The translations under genes were made by a program, and so were the position numbers. The notes below the pieces were generated by a model. The model did not search any database and was not told where the DNA came from. It saw nothing but the letters and a program-made list of their open reading frames with translations. DNA of 64,000 nt from Pseudenterobacter timonensis (lineage in GTDB: Bacteria; Pseudomonadota; Gammaproteobacteria; Enterobacterales; Enterobacteriaceae). This document shows, piece after piece, positions 28,984 through 39,177 of this stretch (position 1 is its first letter; each line of letters begins with the position of its first letter). The DNA lies in assembly GCF_900021175.1 (NCBI RefSeq), contig NZ_FCOP01000013.1, positions 186,001 to 250,000 of the forward strand. The letters are read 5' to 3'.

Positions 28984-29163
28984 CTACTCCTCTTCATCCT
29001 CAAAACGCGCCACGATACGCTCGCCGGTGTGCGTGGCGCGAAGCTCTTCTGCCACCTGGGCAATCGCCATCCCGCTGCTCATCCCCTGGGACATCAGTTC
29101 CTGAATACGCTCAACTGCCTTTTGCTGCTGTTCGTGGCTAAGGGAAGGTAAACCTGCAAACAT
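28984..29163 (-). CDS. yoaH: YoaH, small UPF0181 protein
   Basis: A 59-residue acidic helical protein of unknown function ([20 protein letters not shown], ending RFEDEEE). The ATG at 29163 follows AGGAG by 6 nt and gives the K-12 length; a TTG two codons earlier is not needed. It is convergent with yoaB (6-bp gap) and divergent from pabB. Confidence 0.93.
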
Positions 29164-29224
29164 CGTCAACTCCTGCTAAATTGTCAGCGCTAATTATTTC
29201 ACGCTGCCCGGTTGTTTGCTATAG

Positions 29225-30583
29225 ATGAACTCGTTATCACCTGCTGTTATTACGCTGCCGTGGCGCCAGGACGCCGCCGAATACTGGTTTAGCCGCCTCA
29301 GCCATCTTCCCTGGTCGATGCTGCTGCACTCAGGCCATGCGGATCACCCCTATAGCCGCTTCGACATTCTGGTTGCCGACCCGCGGGCTACGCTCGTGAC
29401 CCGGGGGCAGACCACAAAGCTGAACGCTTGCGAAACCAGCCTCTCGAATGACGATCCGCTCTCCCTGCTGGAGCAGGCCATTAACGCGCTTGAGCTCAAT
29501 GCCAGTGCGAATGACGACCTCCCCTTTCAGGGCGGCGCGCTGGGGCTTTTCGGCTATGATTTGGGGCGGCGGTTTGAATCCCTTCCGGGGATCGCGCAGG
29601 CGGACATTTCGCTGCCCGACATGGCGGTGGGGTTGTATGACTGGGCGCTGATTGTCGATCACCTTAAAAAGCGCGTCACCCTCCTCTCCCACCAGGATGT
29701 AGAGGCCAGACTGGCCTGGCTTGAGGCGCAGCACGCGCCGGAAGCCAGACCGTTTTCCCTTACCTCGGACTGGCGCTCGAATATGACGCCGCAGGCTTAC
29801 CGGGAGAAGTTTGATCGCGTGCAGGCTTATCTGCAAAGCGGCGACTGCTATCAGGTAAACCTTGCCCAGCGTTTTCAGGCGAGCTTTGAAGGGGATGAGT
29901 GGCAGGCCTTCACCCGTCTTAACGCCAGCAACCGCGCGCCGTTCAGCGCCTTTTTACGTCTCGAAAAGGGGGCGATTTTAAGCCTCTCGCCGGAGCGCTT
30001 TATCCATCTGGCCCAGAAAACCATCCAGACGCGCCCTATCAAAGGCACGCTACCGCGCCTGGCCGATCCCGGGGCGGATCGCGCCCAGGCGGAGAAGCTG
30101 GCGGCGTCGCCGAAAGATCGCGCGGAAAATTTAATGATTGTGGATTTAATGCGTAACGACATTGGCCGGGTGGCGGAACCGGGCAGCGTGCGCGTACCGG
30201 AGCTCTTCGTGGTTGAGCCCTTCCCGGCGGTGCATCACCTGGTCAGCACCGTTACCGCCCGGCTGCCGGCGTCACACTCAGCCTGCGATCTGCTGCGCGC
30301 CGCCTTTCCGGGCGGCTCCATCACCGGGGCGCCTAAGGTGCGGGCGATGGAGATTATCGATGAGCTGGAGCCCCATCGCCGGAACGCCTGGTGCGGGAGC
30401 ATTGGCTATCTGAGCGTCTGCGGGACGATGGATACCAGCATTACCATTCGCACCCTGACCGCCTGCGACGGGCAGCTTTACTGCTCCGCCGGCGGGGGGA
30501 TCGTGGCTGACAGTAACGCCGGGGCGGAATATCAGGAAACATTTGATAAAGTTAACCGTATCCTGCAACAACTGAAGGAGTAA
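29225..30583 (+). CDS. pabB: PabB, aminodeoxychorismate synthase component I
   Basis: PabB converts chorismate plus ammonia (from PabA) to 4-amino-4-deoxychorismate, the first step to p-aminobenzoate and folate. The 452-residue protein has the chorismate-binding domain in its second half. Motif PIKGTLPR, with the Lys typical of PabB rather than the Ala of anthranilate synthase, decides the assignment; GGSITGAPKVRAMEI and SAGGGIVADSNAGAEYQET follow. nudL starts 3 bp downstream. Confidence 0.97.
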   Translation: MNSLSPAVITLPWRQDAAEYWFSRLSHLPWSMLLHSGHADHPYSRFDILVADPRATLVTRGQTTKLNACETSLSNDDPLSLLEQAINALELNASANDDLPFQGGALGLFGYDLGRRFESLPGIAQADISLPDMAVGLYDWALIVDHLKKRVTLLSHQDVEARLAWLEAQHAPEARPFSLTSDWRSNMTPQAYREKFDRVQAYLQSGDCYQVNLAQRFQASFEGDEWQAFTRLNASNRAPFSAFLRLEKGAILSLSPERFIHLAQKTIQTRPIKGTLPRLADPGADRAQAEKLAASPKDRAENLMIVDLMRNDIGRVAEPGSVRVPELFVVEPFPAVHHLVSTVTARLPASHSACDLLRAAFPGGSITGAPKVRAMEIIDELEPHRRNAWCGSIGYLSVCGTMDTSITIRTLTACDGQLYCSAGGGIVADSNAGAEYQETFDKVNRILQQLKE

Positions 30584-30586
30584 CGG

Positions 30587-31165
30587 GTGGAGCAACGCGA
30601 TCTGACCCTGAACGATTTTCTGTCACGCTTTCAGCTTCTGCGTCCTCAGGTCAACCGCGAGGCGCTAAACTGCCGTCAGGCGGCGGTGCTGATCCCGGTG
30701 GTGCGCCGAGAGCAGCCCGGCCTGTTGCTGACGCAGCGCTCCGCGCATCTGCGCAAGCATGCCGGCCAGGTGGCGTTTCCCGGCGGCGCGGTGGATGCCT
30801 CTGACGCCTCGCTAATTGCCGCCGCGCTGCGCGAGGCGCATGAGGAGGTGGCCATCCCGCCGGAGACGGTGGAGGTCATTGGCGTTCTTCCTCCCGTGGA
30901 CAGCGTGACCGGCTTTCAGGTGACGCCAGTGGTGGGGGTGATCCCGCCCGATCTGCCCTACCACGCCAGCGAAGATGAAGTGGCGGCGGTCTTTGAAATG
31001 CCGCTCGCCGAGGCGCTGCGTCTCGGGCGTTATCATCCGCTCGATATTCACCGCCGGGGAGTCGATCACCGGGTGTGGCTGTCGTGGTATCAACATTATT
31101 TTGTCTGGGGCATGACGGCAGGCATTATTCGTGAACTGGCGCTGCAAATCGGCCTGAAGCCCTGA
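30587..31165 (+). CDS. nudL: NudL, Nudix hydrolase
   Basis: A 192-residue Nudix-fold enzyme with the box [20 protein letters not shown] followed by AHEEVAI. Its glutamates bind the divalent metal. Family members YeaB/NudL resemble coenzyme A pyrophosphatases, but the K-12 substrate is not firmly known. It starts at GTG 30587, 3 nt after the pabB stop, with AAGGAG inside the pabB end. The pair is therefore an operon with coupled translation. Confidence 0.94.
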   Translation: MEQRDLTLNDFLSRFQLLRPQVNREALNCRQAAVLIPVVRREQPGLLLTQRSAHLRKHAGQVAFPGGAVDASDASLIAAALREAHEEVAIPPETVEVIGVLPPVDSVTGFQVTPVVGVIPPDLPYHASEDEVAAVFEMPLAEALRLGRYHPLDIHRRGVDHRVWLSWYQHYFVWGMTAGIIRELALQIGLKP

Positions 31166-31336
31166 CTATACTTTACATTCCAGCCCTTTTGCGACGGGCG
31201 TCGCGCTATTAGTAAAACAGAGGTTATGCATTAGTTTAATTCATGTGAATAGTTAAACTGTCACCCGCGTTCCCTCTTACACTATGCGCAGTTATAACAT
31301 CGTTACCGGAAGGGTAACCCTGTCAGGAGTGTTAAA

Positions 31337-32701
31337 GTGATTAGTATATTCGACATGTTCAAAGTGGGGATTGGTCCATCTTCTTCCCACACTGTAGGGC
31401 CGATGAAGGCCGGAAAACAGTTCGTCGATGATCTGGTCGAAAAAGGATTACTGGAAAGCGTTACCCGCGTTGCCGTGGATGTTTACGGTTCGCTGTCTCT
31501 GACGGGTAAAGGCCACCACACCGATATCGCCATTATTATGGGTCTGGCGGGCAATATGCCGGACACTGTTGATATTGACGCCATCCCGGCGTTTATTCGC
31601 GACGTGGAGTCCCGCGGTCGTCTGCTGCTGGCCAATGGCCGGCACGAGGTCGATTTTCCGCAAAACGACGGTATGCGTTTTCGCAGCGATAACCTCTCCC
31701 TGCATGAAAACGGCATGCAGATCCACGCCTTTAGCGGCGATAAGGTTATCTACAGCAAAACGTACTACTCCATCGGCGGCGGCTTTATCGTCGACGAGGA
31801 GCATTTTGGTCAGGATACCAGCGGCGACGTGAGCGTCCCTTATCCCTTTAAGTCCGCCACGGAAATGCTGGACTACTGCAAGGAGACCGGCCTGTCACTC
31901 TCCGGCATGGTAATGCAGAACGAGCTGGCGCTGCACAGTAAAGAGGAGATCGAGGCCTACTTTGCCAACGTCTGGCAGACCATGCAGGCCTGTATCGATC
32001 GCGGGATCAATACCGAAGGCGTGCTGCCGGGGCCGCTGCGCGTACCGCGTCGCGCCTCCGCGCTGCGCCGTATGCTGGTGACTTCCGATAAGTTCTCTAA
32101 CGATCCGATGAACGTGGTGGACTGGGTCAATATGTTTGCCCTGGCGGTGAATGAAGAGAACGCCGCAGGTGGACGTGTGGTTACCGCGCCAACCAACGGC
32201 GCGTGCGGGATCGTTCCGGCGGTGCTCGCCTATTACGATCACTTTATTGAGCCGGTCACGCCGGATATCTATATCCGCTATTTCCTGGCAGCAGGAGCGA
32301 TCGGCGCGCTCTATAAAATGAACGCGTCCATCTCCGGTGCGGAAGTGGGCTGTCAGGGGGAAGTGGGCGTTGCCTGCTCCATGGCGGCGGCGGGCCTGGC
32401 GGAACTGCTGGGCGCCAGCCCGGAACAGGTCTGCGTGGCGGCTGAAATTGGTATGGAGCATAACCTCGGTCTGACCTGCGATCCGGTGGCGGGCCAGGTG
32501 CAGGTGCCCTGCATCGAACGTAACGCCATCGCCTCCGTGAAGGCGATCAACGCCTCGCGCATGGCGATGCGTCGCACCAGCGCCCCGCGCGTCTCGCTGG
32601 ATAAGGTGATCGAGACGATGTACGAAACCGGTAAAGATATGAACGCCAAGTACCGCGAAACCTCCCGCGGCGGTCTCGCCATCAAGGTGCAGTGCGACTA
32701 A
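31337..32701 (+). CDS. sdaA: SdaA, L-serine deaminase I
   Basis: SdaA converts L-serine to pyruvate and ammonia using an oxygen-sensitive [4Fe-4S] cluster instead of PLP. The 454-residue protein begins [20 protein letters not shown] (substrate-side motif). It carries the cluster cysteines in the C-terminal half ([31 protein letters not shown]). Translation starts at GTG 31337, 6 nt after AGGAGT. In E. coli the gene is Lrp-controlled; no clear Lrp site can be called by eye. It is separated from nudL by 171 bp containing a small GTTACC/GGTAAC hairpin (31302-31318). Confidence 0.98.
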   Translation: MISIFDMFKVGIGPSSSHTVGPMKAGKQFVDDLVEKGLLESVTRVAVDVYGSLSLTGKGHHTDIAIIMGLAGNMPDTVDIDAIPAFIRDVESRGRLLLANGRHEVDFPQNDGMRFRSDNLSLHENGMQIHAFSGDKVIYSKTYYSIGGGFIVDEEHFGQDTSGDVSVPYPFKSATEMLDYCKETGLSLSGMVMQNELALHSKEEIEAYFANVWQTMQACIDRGINTEGVLPGPLRVPRRASALRRMLVTSDKFSNDPMNVVDWVNMFALAVNEENAAGGRVVTAPTNGACGIVPAVLAYYDHFIEPVTPDIYIRYFLAAGAIGALYKMNASISGAEVGCQGEVGVACSMAAAGLAELLGASPEQVCVAAEIGMEHNLGLTCDPVAGQVQVPCIERNAIASVKAINASRMAMRRTSAPRVSLDKVIETMYETGKDMNAKYRETSRGGLAIKVQCD

Positions 32702-32712
32702 TCTTCCCCCTT

Positions 32713-32740
32713 TCGCCCGTCTGCTACGGACGGGCGATAT
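32713..32740 (+). terminator. Terminator-like hairpin after sdaA
   Basis: TCGCCCGTC and GACGGGCGA pair across a 7-base loop 12 bp past the sdaA stop, followed by TATTTC. Confidence 0.6.
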
Positions 32741-32812
32741 TTCATCCCCTCCTCGTCTCCTTACCGTTTCCCCACTACACTTGCTGTGTCTCCCCGGCAG
32801 TGAGTGCCCAGC

Positions 32813-34414
32813 ATGCAGACTGCGCAACGGATTATTAATGCTTATCGCCGCAAACGCATTATCGTCTGCCTGACGATTGCGCTGGTGACGCTTGTCCTGA
32901 CGCTGGGGGTGCGCTTTATTTCACAGCGTAATTTAAATCAGCAAAGCGTGCTGAATTTCGCCAGCCAGTCGGTTAACGCGCTGGACAAGTTGCTGCTCCC
33001 CCTGAAGGCAGCGCAAGCGCCGATGCAGACCCTGGTGGGCCAGTCCTGCAGCCAGGCGCATCTGGCGCTGCGTAAACAGGCCGCTGCGCTACAAACCGTC
33101 CGGTCCATCGCCCTTGTCGAGAAAGGCATTCTCTACTGTTCAAGCATCTTCGGCAGCCGCAATATTCCCCTGCGGACGCTTCAGCCCGATCTTCCCTCCC
33201 CTGAATCGAAACTGCTGCTCTCAACCGACTCGTCCCTGCTCAAAGGGACGCCGGTTCTGATCCTCTGGCATCCGGTGTCTGAGGATGGCGAGAGCGGCGT
33301 CGTACAGATCGTTAATATCGCGCTGATTGCCAAAATTATGCTGGAGCCGCAGCCGCCGCTGATCACCGACGTCAGCCTCAATGTGGGAGAGAGATATCTG
33401 CGCTACAGCCAAGGCGTCACAGATTCGCTGCAGGTGGAGGAGAACGGCAACCGGCTCGAACATCCCTCGGACCACTTCCCCTTTAGCCTGACGGTGGTCA
33501 GCCCCAGCGCCAGTGAGGTAGCGCTACTGAGTCTGCCGGGGCAACTGCCGCTGGCGCTGATGCTGAGCCTGCTTATGGGCTATCTGGCATGGCTTGTTAC
33601 CGCCTCGCGCATGAGTTTTACCTGGGAGATTAATCTGGGGCTGGCGGCGCGCGAGTTTGAGCTATTCTGCCAGCCGCTACTCAACGCCCGCACGCAGCAG
33701 TGCATGGGGGTGGAGATCCTGTTGCGCTGGAATAATCCCCGCCAGGGGTGGATCTCTCCGGATGTCTTTATTCCGCTGGCGGAGGAGCACCATCTGATCG
33801 TGCCGCTGACGCGCTACGTGCTGGCGGAAACCGTGCGGCAGATAGACTATTTCCCCGCCACGCCCGACTTTCATATCGGCATCAACGTGGCCGCCAGCCA
33901 TTTTCGCCACGGCATGCTGCTGCAGGATTTAAACCATTACTGGTTCAGCGCCCGGCCGGTTCAGCAGCTGATTGTGGAGCTGACCGAACGTGACGCCTTG
34001 CGGGATGTGGATTACCGCTTGGTGCGTGAACTACGCCGTAAAGGGGCGAAGATGGCGATCGACGATTTTGGTACCGGCAACAGCTCCCTGTCATGGCTGG
34101 AAAAACTGCGCCCGGACGTGCTGAAGATCGATAAATCCTTCACCACCGCCATCGGGACAGATGCCGTGAACTCCACGGTAACAGACATCATTATTGCGCT
34201 GGGCCAGCGGCTGCATATCGAACTGGTGGCGGAAGGTGTGGAGACGGAGCAGCAGGCGCGCTATCTGCGCCAGCACGGGGTGACGCTATTGCAGGGGTAT
34301 CTTTACGCGCGGCCGATGCCGCTGCGGGATTTTCCAAAATGGCTGACGGAGAGAGGTTCCCCGCCGTCAGCCCATCAGCACCAGGAGATTATGCCGTTGA
34401 TGCCGTTACGTTAG
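32813..34414 (+). CDS. pdeD: PdeD (YoaD), CSS-EAL c-di-GMP phosphodiesterase
   Basis: An inner-membrane phosphodiesterase that degrades c-di-GMP. Its periplasmic CSS domain (YCSSIFGSRN; two redox cysteines, the CSS motif) senses periplasmic redox state through DsbA/DsbB in this family. The 533-residue protein has membrane helices at about 17-36 and 243-263 and a C-terminal EAL domain. All catalytic residues are intact: EILLRW, the Asn of GINVAAS, ELTERD, AIDDFGTG, LKIDKSF, AEGVET and LLQGYLY. I chose ATG 32813, matching the K-12 start. YcgR, the effector of the same messenger, and DsbB are encoded earlier in this window. Confidence 0.96.
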   Translation: MQTAQRIINAYRRKRIIVCLTIALVTLVLTLGVRFISQRNLNQQSVLNFASQSVNALDKLLLPLKAAQAPMQTLVGQSCSQAHLALRKQAAALQTVRSIALVEKGILYCSSIFGSRNIPLRTLQPDLPSPESKLLLSTDSSLLKGTPVLILWHPVSEDGESGVVQIVNIALIAKIMLEPQPPLITDVSLNVGERYLRYSQGVTDSLQVEENGNRLEHPSDHFPFSLTVVSPSASEVALLSLPGQLPLALMLSLLMGYLAWLVTASRMSFTWEINLGLAAREFELFCQPLLNARTQQCMGVEILLRWNNPRQGWISPDVFIPLAEEHHLIVPLTRYVLAETVRQIDYFPATPDFHIGINVAASHFRHGMLLQDLNHYWFSARPVQQLIVELTERDALRDVDYRLVRELRRKGAKMAIDDFGTGNSSLSWLEKLRPDVLKIDKSFTTAIGTDAVNSTVTDIIIALGQRLHIELVAEGVETEQQARYLRQHGVTLLQGYLYARPMPLRDFPKWLTERGSPPSAHQHQEIMPLMPLR

Positions 34415-34420
34415 CCACGC

Positions 34421-35974
34421 TTACTCCTCTTCATGGTGGGCGGGCTGCTCTTTAACAATCCGTACCAGATCCACGCGGTAGTCGTTCGCCTCAATAACCG
34501 TAATCTGCAGCGGCGGCAGCGCCAGGCTGTCGCCGGTACGCGGGATTTGACCGTTGATGGCAATGACCAGACCCGCCACGGTGGCGATATCGTCATTGTC
34601 ATTGATCAGGTTATCCAGCCCCAGCGTATGCTGCAGGGCGTGCAGATCCGTGGTGCCTTTAACCAGCCAGCCGTCGCCGTCGGCCACGATCTCCGGCGTT
34701 TCGTCGGCGTCCGGGAACTCGCCCGCAATCGCTTCCAGTACGTCAAGCGGCGTGACCAGCCCCTGCACCACGCCAAACTCGTTGGTGACGATAACGAAGC
34801 TGCCGCGGGCGCGACGCAGAACGCCCAGCAGGTTGATCGGATCCAGCGTCTCCGGCACCACAATCGCAGGCGACGCCGCAGCGATAGCCTCCACGTCGAT
34901 CCCCTCTGCGAGCGCCATCAGCAGCTCTTTCGCGCGCACCACGCCGATGATCTCATCCAGCTCGCCGCGACAGACCGGGAAGAGGCTGTGGGGTGAAGAG
35001 AGCAGCTGCTGGCGAATTTCATCCACGCTCAGGCTGGCATCCACCCAGCTAATCTCTCCGCGCGGGGTCATAATACCGCGCAGGGAGCGGGAGGCCAGAG
35101 AGAGTACGCCGTTAATCATATAGCGTTCCTCTTCCACAAATGCCCCTTCCGGCACCGGCGTATGGCTGCTGTTCTCCGTCTGGACGGTCACCTGGCGGCG
35201 GCCCCCCATGAGGCGCAGAATGGCATCGGCGGTACGGGCGCGCAGCGGCAGGGTTGACTGCTGTTTGATGAAGTTGCGGCGCGCAATCTGGTTAAACAGC
35301 TCAATGATGATTGAGAAGCCAATCGCCGCGTAGAGGTAGCCTTTCGGAATATGGAAGCCAAAGCCTTCCGCCACCAGGCTCAGACCAATCATCAGCAGGA
35401 AGCTCAGGCAGAGCACTACCACCGTGGGGTGTTCGTTGACAAAGCGCGTCAGCGGCTTCGAGGCGAGCAGCATCACCGCCATGGCGATAACCACCGCAGC
35501 CATCATGACCGGCAGATGGTTCACCATCCCTACCGCGGTAATCACCGCATCCAGCGAAAAGACGGCGTCGAGCACCACGATCTGCATCACCACCACCCAG
35601 AAGCTGGCGTACCCCTTGCCGTGGCCGTCGTCATGCTGCCGGTTCTCCAGCCGTTCGTGTAGCTCCGTTGTCGCCTTGAAGAGCAGGAACAGCCCCCCCA
35701 CCAGCATAATCAGATCGCGGCCGGAGAAGGTGAAGTCCCAGACGCTGAAGAGCGGTCTGGTCAGCGTCACCATCCAGGAGATGACAGAGAGGAGCGCCAG
35801 TCGCATCACCAGCGCCAGCGACAGGCCGATCAGGCGTGCCTTGTCGCGCTGCTTAGGCGGCAGCTTATCGGCAAGGATCGCGATAAAAACCAGGTTGTCG
35901 ATACCGAGTACGATCTCCAGTACCACCAGCGTGAGTAATCCTACCCAGATTGACGGGTCCATTAAGAATTCCAT
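34421..35974 (-). CDS. yoaE: YoaE, TerC/CBS/CorC membrane protein
   Basis: A 517-residue inner-membrane protein. Residues about 5-235 form a TerC-type seven-helix domain with the paired acidic motifs [12 protein letters not shown] and [10 protein letters not shown], which in TerC relatives bind divalent metal. A pair of CBS domains (about 300-420) and a C-terminal CorC/HlyC transporter-associated domain (about 430-505) follow. TerC relatives such as Alx export manganese, so a metal export role is likely but unproven for YoaE. The ATG at 35974 has AGGAG 7 nt upstream. An overlapping upstream ORF probably couples or controls its translation. Confidence 0.93.
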   Translation of the reverse strand: MEFLMDPSIWVGLLTLVVLEIVLGIDNLVFIAILADKLPPKQRDKARLIGLSLALVMRLALLSVISWMVTLTRPLFSVWDFTFSGRDLIMLVGGLFLLFKATTELHERLENRQHDDGHGKGYASFWVVVMQIVVLDAVFSLDAVITAVGMVNHLPVMMAAVVIAMAVMLLASKPLTRFVNEHPTVVVLCLSFLLMIGLSLVAEGFGFHIPKGYLYAAIGFSIIIELFNQIARRNFIKQQSTLPLRARTADAILRLMGGRRQVTVQTENSSHTPVPEGAFVEEERYMINGVLSLASRSLRGIMTPRGEISWVDASLSVDEIRQQLLSSPHSLFPVCRGELDEIIGVVRAKELLMALAEGIDVEAIAAASPAIVVPETLDPINLLGVLRRARGSFVIVTNEFGVVQGLVTPLDVLEAIAGEFPDADETPEIVADGDGWLVKGTTDLHALQHTLGLDNLINDNDDIATVAGLVIAINGQIPRTGDSLALPPLQITVIEANDYRVDLVRIVKEQPAHHEEE

Positions 35975-36120
35975 GGGAAGCTCCTGCTAAAGGAATGACA
36001 AAACGGCGCCGCAACGGGAGCGGGCGAAACGAAGAAGGAAAAAGGTAACCGGTGGCGGGAATCGCCGATAGATGAGGCGCGAAATGGCCTGCTGCGTGAT
36101 TGACGTCGGTGACGGTCCAT
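35962..36120 (-). CDS. 52-codon upstream ORF overlapping the yoaE start
   Basis: The minus strand carries ATG at 36120 and an open frame of 52 codons, in a different frame from yoaE. It ends at TAA 35962, 13 bases inside yoaE. The predicted peptide is very basic at its start ([17 protein letters not shown]) and Ser/Pro/Phe-rich later, with no obvious membrane helix. AGGAG lies 25 nt upstream, but a GGGC-AGCA-GCCC hairpin in between could bring it to about 9 nt. K-12 has an annotated small gene (yoaL) in the same place, which I recall only from position. Its role is likely translational coupling or attenuation of yoaE. Whether it is translated is inferred. Confidence 0.5.
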   Translation of the reverse strand: MDRHRRQSRSRPFRASSIGDSRHRLPFSFFVSPAPVAAPFCHSFSRSFPWNS

Positions 36121-36439
36121 ACGGTGGGCTGCTGCCCTCTACTCCTGAATAATTAAACGGAGGCTAAACGTAACAGAGACAATTAGAGTTTGGCAAAGAT
36201 TTACCTTCCTTTGCAAATATCTGTAACAGAGCCGTTTTATGATACAGAAAATTCTGTAACCCATAGCTAAATTACGGATCTTCATCACATAAATTATTTT
36301 TTCGGTATCTAAAATAAATCGCGTAAGTTTTCACTACATTCGACTCTAACCCTTATCTGAATCGATTCGGTACGCCGCAGATGATTCACGATACGCCCGC
36401 GGTAGCGGACGTATAAATGATAATAAAAGGAGGTAGCAA
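36121..36439. other. yoaE-manX divergent promoter region
   Basis: No gene is seen in these 319 bases. They are AT-rich and include a CRP-like site for manX, a long segment conserved with the K-12 manX leader (AAATAAATCGCG, CTTATCTGAATCGATTCG) and AAAGGAGG before the manX GTG. Confidence 0.6.
36274..36289 (+). promoter_or_regulatory. CRP-like site upstream of manX
   Basis: ACGGATCTTCATCACA has one perfect CRP half-site (TCACA) and one poor one, at the same place as the CRP site of K-12 manXYZ. The surrounding sequence is strongly conserved with K-12. Confidence 0.5.
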
Positions 36440-37402
36440 GTGACCATTGCTATTGTTATAGGCACACATGGTTGGGCTGCAGAGCAGCTGCTCAAGACGG
36501 CAGAAATGCTGTTAGGAGAGCAGGAAAACGTCGGCTGGATCGATTTTGTCCCAGGCGAAAATGCGGAAACGCTGATTGAGAAATATACGGCCCAGATGGC
36601 AAAACTGGATACCAGCAAAGGCGTACTGTTTCTCGTCGATACATGGGGAGGCAGTCCGTTTAACGCCGCCAGCCGCATTGTCGTTGATAAAGAGCATCAT
36701 GAGGTCGTGGCGGGCGTCAACATTCCTATGCTGGTCGAAACGCTGATGGCGCGTGACGACGATCCATCCTTTGATGAACTGGTTGCGCTTGCCGTTGAAA
36801 CCGGTCGCGAAGGGGTAAAAGCGCTGAAGGCTAAACCGGTGGAAACTCCCGCTCCGGCCGCCGCCGCGCCGAAAGCTGCCGCGCCGGTTAAGCCGATGGG
36901 CGAGAATGACTACATGGTTATCGGCCTTGCCCGTATCGACGATCGTCTGATCCACGGTCAGGTTGCTACCCGCTGGACCAAAGAGACGAACGTGCGCCGT
37001 ATTATCGTCGTCAGCGACGAAGTGGCGGCAGACACCGTTCGTAAAACCCTTCTGACCCAGGTTGCTCCTCCGGGCGTTACCGCACACGTGGTGGACGTCG
37101 CCAAAATGATCCGCGTCTACAACAACCCGAAATATGCGGGCGAGCGCGTCATGCTGCTGTTCACGAATCCTACGGACGTTGAGCGTCTGGTTGAAAATGG
37201 CGTGAAGATCACCTCCGTCAACATTGGCGGGATGGCTTATCGTCAGGGAAAAACCCAGGTCAATAACGCGGTATCGGTGGACGAGAAGGATATCGAAGCG
37301 TTCAAAAAACTGAACGAACGTGGAGTTGAACTCGAGGTGCGTAAAGTCTCTAACGACCCGAGACTGAAAATGATGGATCTGATCGCCAAAGTGGCGAAAT
37401 AA
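36440..37402 (+). CDS. manX: ManX, mannose PTS enzyme IIAB
   Basis: ManX carries phosphate from HPr to the sugar during uptake of mannose, glucose, glucosamine and related hexoses. The 320-residue protein has the IIA domain (phospho-His10 in GTHGWAAEQ), an Ala/Pro-rich linker (ETPAPAAAAPKAAAPVKP, about 135-152) and the IIB domain (phospho-His in ARIDDRLIHGQV). It starts at GTG 36440 behind AAAGGAGG. It is the first gene of manXYZ; in E. coli the message is also a target of the sugar-stress RNA SgrS. Confidence 0.98.
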   Translation: MTIAIVIGTHGWAAEQLLKTAEMLLGEQENVGWIDFVPGENAETLIEKYTAQMAKLDTSKGVLFLVDTWGGSPFNAASRIVVDKEHHEVVAGVNIPMLVETLMARDDDPSFDELVALAVETGREGVKALKAKPVETPAPAAAAPKAAAPVKPMGENDYMVIGLARIDDRLIHGQVATRWTKETNVRRIIVVSDEVAADTVRKTLLTQVAPPGVTAHVVDVAKMIRVYNNPKYAGERVMLLFTNPTDVERLVENGVKITSVNIGGMAYRQGKTQVNNAVSVDEKDIEAFKKLNERGVELEVRKVSNDPRLKMMDLIAKVAK

Positions 37403-37461
37403 CCGGGGCCGGACCTCTCAATATTCACACTTAAGTCTGTATAAGCAATAGGAGAAGTACA

Positions 37462-38262
37462 ATGGAGATTACCACTCTTCAGATTGTGCTGGTGTTCATC
37501 GTCGCGTGTATTGCGGGTATGGAATCCGTACTTGATGAATTTCAGTTCCATCGTCCGCTGGTGGCGTGTACGTTAATCGGCGCCGTCCTCGGCGATATGA
37601 AAACCGGCATCATCATCGGTGGTACGCTGGAGATGATCGCCCTGGGCTGGATGAACATCGGCGCCGCCGTTGCGCCGGATGCCGCTCTGGCTTCCATCAT
37701 CTCAACCGTTCTGGTTATTGCCGGACATCAGAGCATCGGCGCCGGTATCGCGCTGGCGATTCCGCTGGCGGCAGCAGGCCAGGTGCTGACTATTATCGTT
37801 CGTACCATTACCGTGGCCTTCCAGCACGCGGCGGATAAGGCGGCCGAAAACGGCAACCTGACGGCGCTCTCCTGGCTGCACGTCTCTTCCCTGTTCCTGC
37901 AGGCAATGCGTATCGCTATCCCGGCGGTTATCGTCGCCATCTCTGTCGGTACCAGTGAAGTACAGAGCATGCTCAACGCCATTCCGGAAGTCGTTACCGG
38001 CGGCCTGAACATCGCGGGCGGCATGATCGTCGTAGTCGGTTACGCAATGGTCATCAACATGATGCGCGCAGGCTACCTGATGCCCTTCTTCTACCTGGGC
38101 TTCGTCACCGCCGCGTTCACCAACTTCAACCTGGTGGCGCTGGGCGTCATCGGCGCGGTCATGGCGATTCTCTATATTCAGCTCAGCCCGAAATACAACC
38201 GCGTCGCAGGTGGGCCGGTACAGGCTGCTGGTAACAACGATCTCGATAACGAACTGGACTAA
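37462..38262 (+). CDS. manY: ManY, mannose PTS enzyme IIC
   Basis: Membrane subunit of the mannose-family permease, 266 residues with several hydrophobic segments; together with ManZ it forms the sugar channel. It is also the inner-membrane receptor used by phage lambda DNA and some class IIa bacteriocins. It begins MEITTLQIVLVFIVACIAGM and contains GDMKTGIIIGGTLEMIALGW. It lies 59 bp after manX and 12 bp before manZ. Confidence 0.98.
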   Translation: MEITTLQIVLVFIVACIAGMESVLDEFQFHRPLVACTLIGAVLGDMKTGIIIGGTLEMIALGWMNIGAAVAPDAALASIISTVLVIAGHQSIGAGIALAIPLAAAGQVLTIIVRTITVAFQHAADKAAENGNLTALSWLHVSSLFLQAMRIAIPAVIVAISVGTSEVQSMLNAIPEVVTGGLNIAGGMIVVVGYAMVINMMRAGYLMPFFYLGFVTAAFTNFNLVALGVIGAVMAILYIQLSPKYNRVAGGPVQAAGNNDLDNELD

Positions 38263-38274
38263 CAGGTGAACGAA

Positions 38275-39126
38275 ATGGTTGATATGACTAAAACTACCAC
38301 TGTGAAAAAACTCACCCAGAGTGATATTCGCGGCGTGTTCATCCGTTCAAACCTGTTCCAGGGTTCATGGAACTTCGAACGTATGCAGGCGCTCGGCTTC
38401 TGCTTCTCCATGGTGCCGGCGATCAAACGCCTCTACCCGGAAAATAACGAAGCGCGCCGTCAGGCGATTAAACGTCATCTGGAATTTTTCAACACGCATC
38501 CTTACGTGGCCGCTCCGGTGCTCGGCGTGACGCTGGCGATGGAAGAGCAACGCGCGAACGGCGCTGAGATTGACGATGGCGCCATCAACGGTATCAAAGT
38601 TGGTCTGATGGGTCCCCTGGCAGGCGTGGGCGACCCGATCTTCTGGGGTACCGTTCGTCCGGTATTTGCTGCACTGGGCGCCGGGATCGCCATGAGCGGC
38701 AGCCTGCTTGGACCGCTGCTGTTCTTTATCCTCTTCAACCTGGTGCGCCTGGCGACCCGTTACTACGGCGTGGCGTACGGTTACCGCAAAGGGGTAGATA
38801 TCGTTAAGGATATGGGCGGCGGCTTCCTGCAGAAACTGACGGAGGGGGCATCTATTCTCGGCCTCTTTGTCATGGGGGCGCTGGTTAACAAATGGACGCA
38901 CGTTAATATTCCGCTGGTGGTGTCGACCATTACCGGGCAGGACGGTCAGACCCGTGTGACCACCGTGCAGACCATCCTTGACCAGCTGATGCCGGGCCTG
39001 GTGCCGCTGCTGCTGACCTTCGCCTGCATGTGGCTGCTGCGTAAGAAAGTTAACCCGCTGTGGATCATCGTTGGCTTCTTTGTCATCGGTATCGTTGGCT
39101 ACGCCATCGGCCTGCTGGGTCAGTAA
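38275..39126 (+). CDS. manZ: ManZ, mannose PTS enzyme IID
   Basis: Second membrane subunit of the mannose PTS permease, 283 residues. It is mostly cytoplasmic at the N-terminus with LTQSDIRGVFIRSNLFQGSW and hydrophobic C-terminal helices (GLVPLLLTFACMWLLRKKVN). The ATG at 38275 follows AGGTGA; an in-frame GTG 9 nt upstream overlaps that ribosome site and is rejected. A strong terminator follows. Confidence 0.98.
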   Translation: MVDMTKTTTVKKLTQSDIRGVFIRSNLFQGSWNFERMQALGFCFSMVPAIKRLYPENNEARRQAIKRHLEFFNTHPYVAAPVLGVTLAMEEQRANGAEIDDGAINGIKVGLMGPLAGVGDPIFWGTVRPVFAALGAGIAMSGSLLGPLLFFILFNLVRLATRYYGVAYGYRKGVDIVKDMGGGFLQKLTEGASILGLFVMGALVNKWTHVNIPLVVSTITGQDGQTRVTTVQTILDQLMPGLVPLLLTFACMWLLRKKVNPLWIIVGFFVIGIVGYAIGLLGQ

Positions 39127-39141
39127 GTAACGCTGTATACG

Positions 39142-39168
39142 CCGGGGGCTTGCCCCCGGTTTTTTTTC
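39142..39168 (+). terminator. Terminator of manXYZ
   Basis: CCGGGGGCTTGCCCCCGG followed by eight Ts, 15 bp after the manZ stop. Confidence 0.93.
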
Positions 39169-39177
39169 GGAGGTTGA

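Noticed and set aside
31191-31204. Terminator hairpin GCGAC-GGGC-GTCGC after nudL
   Set aside because: The stem is short and not followed by a T run, so it was not listed as a terminator.
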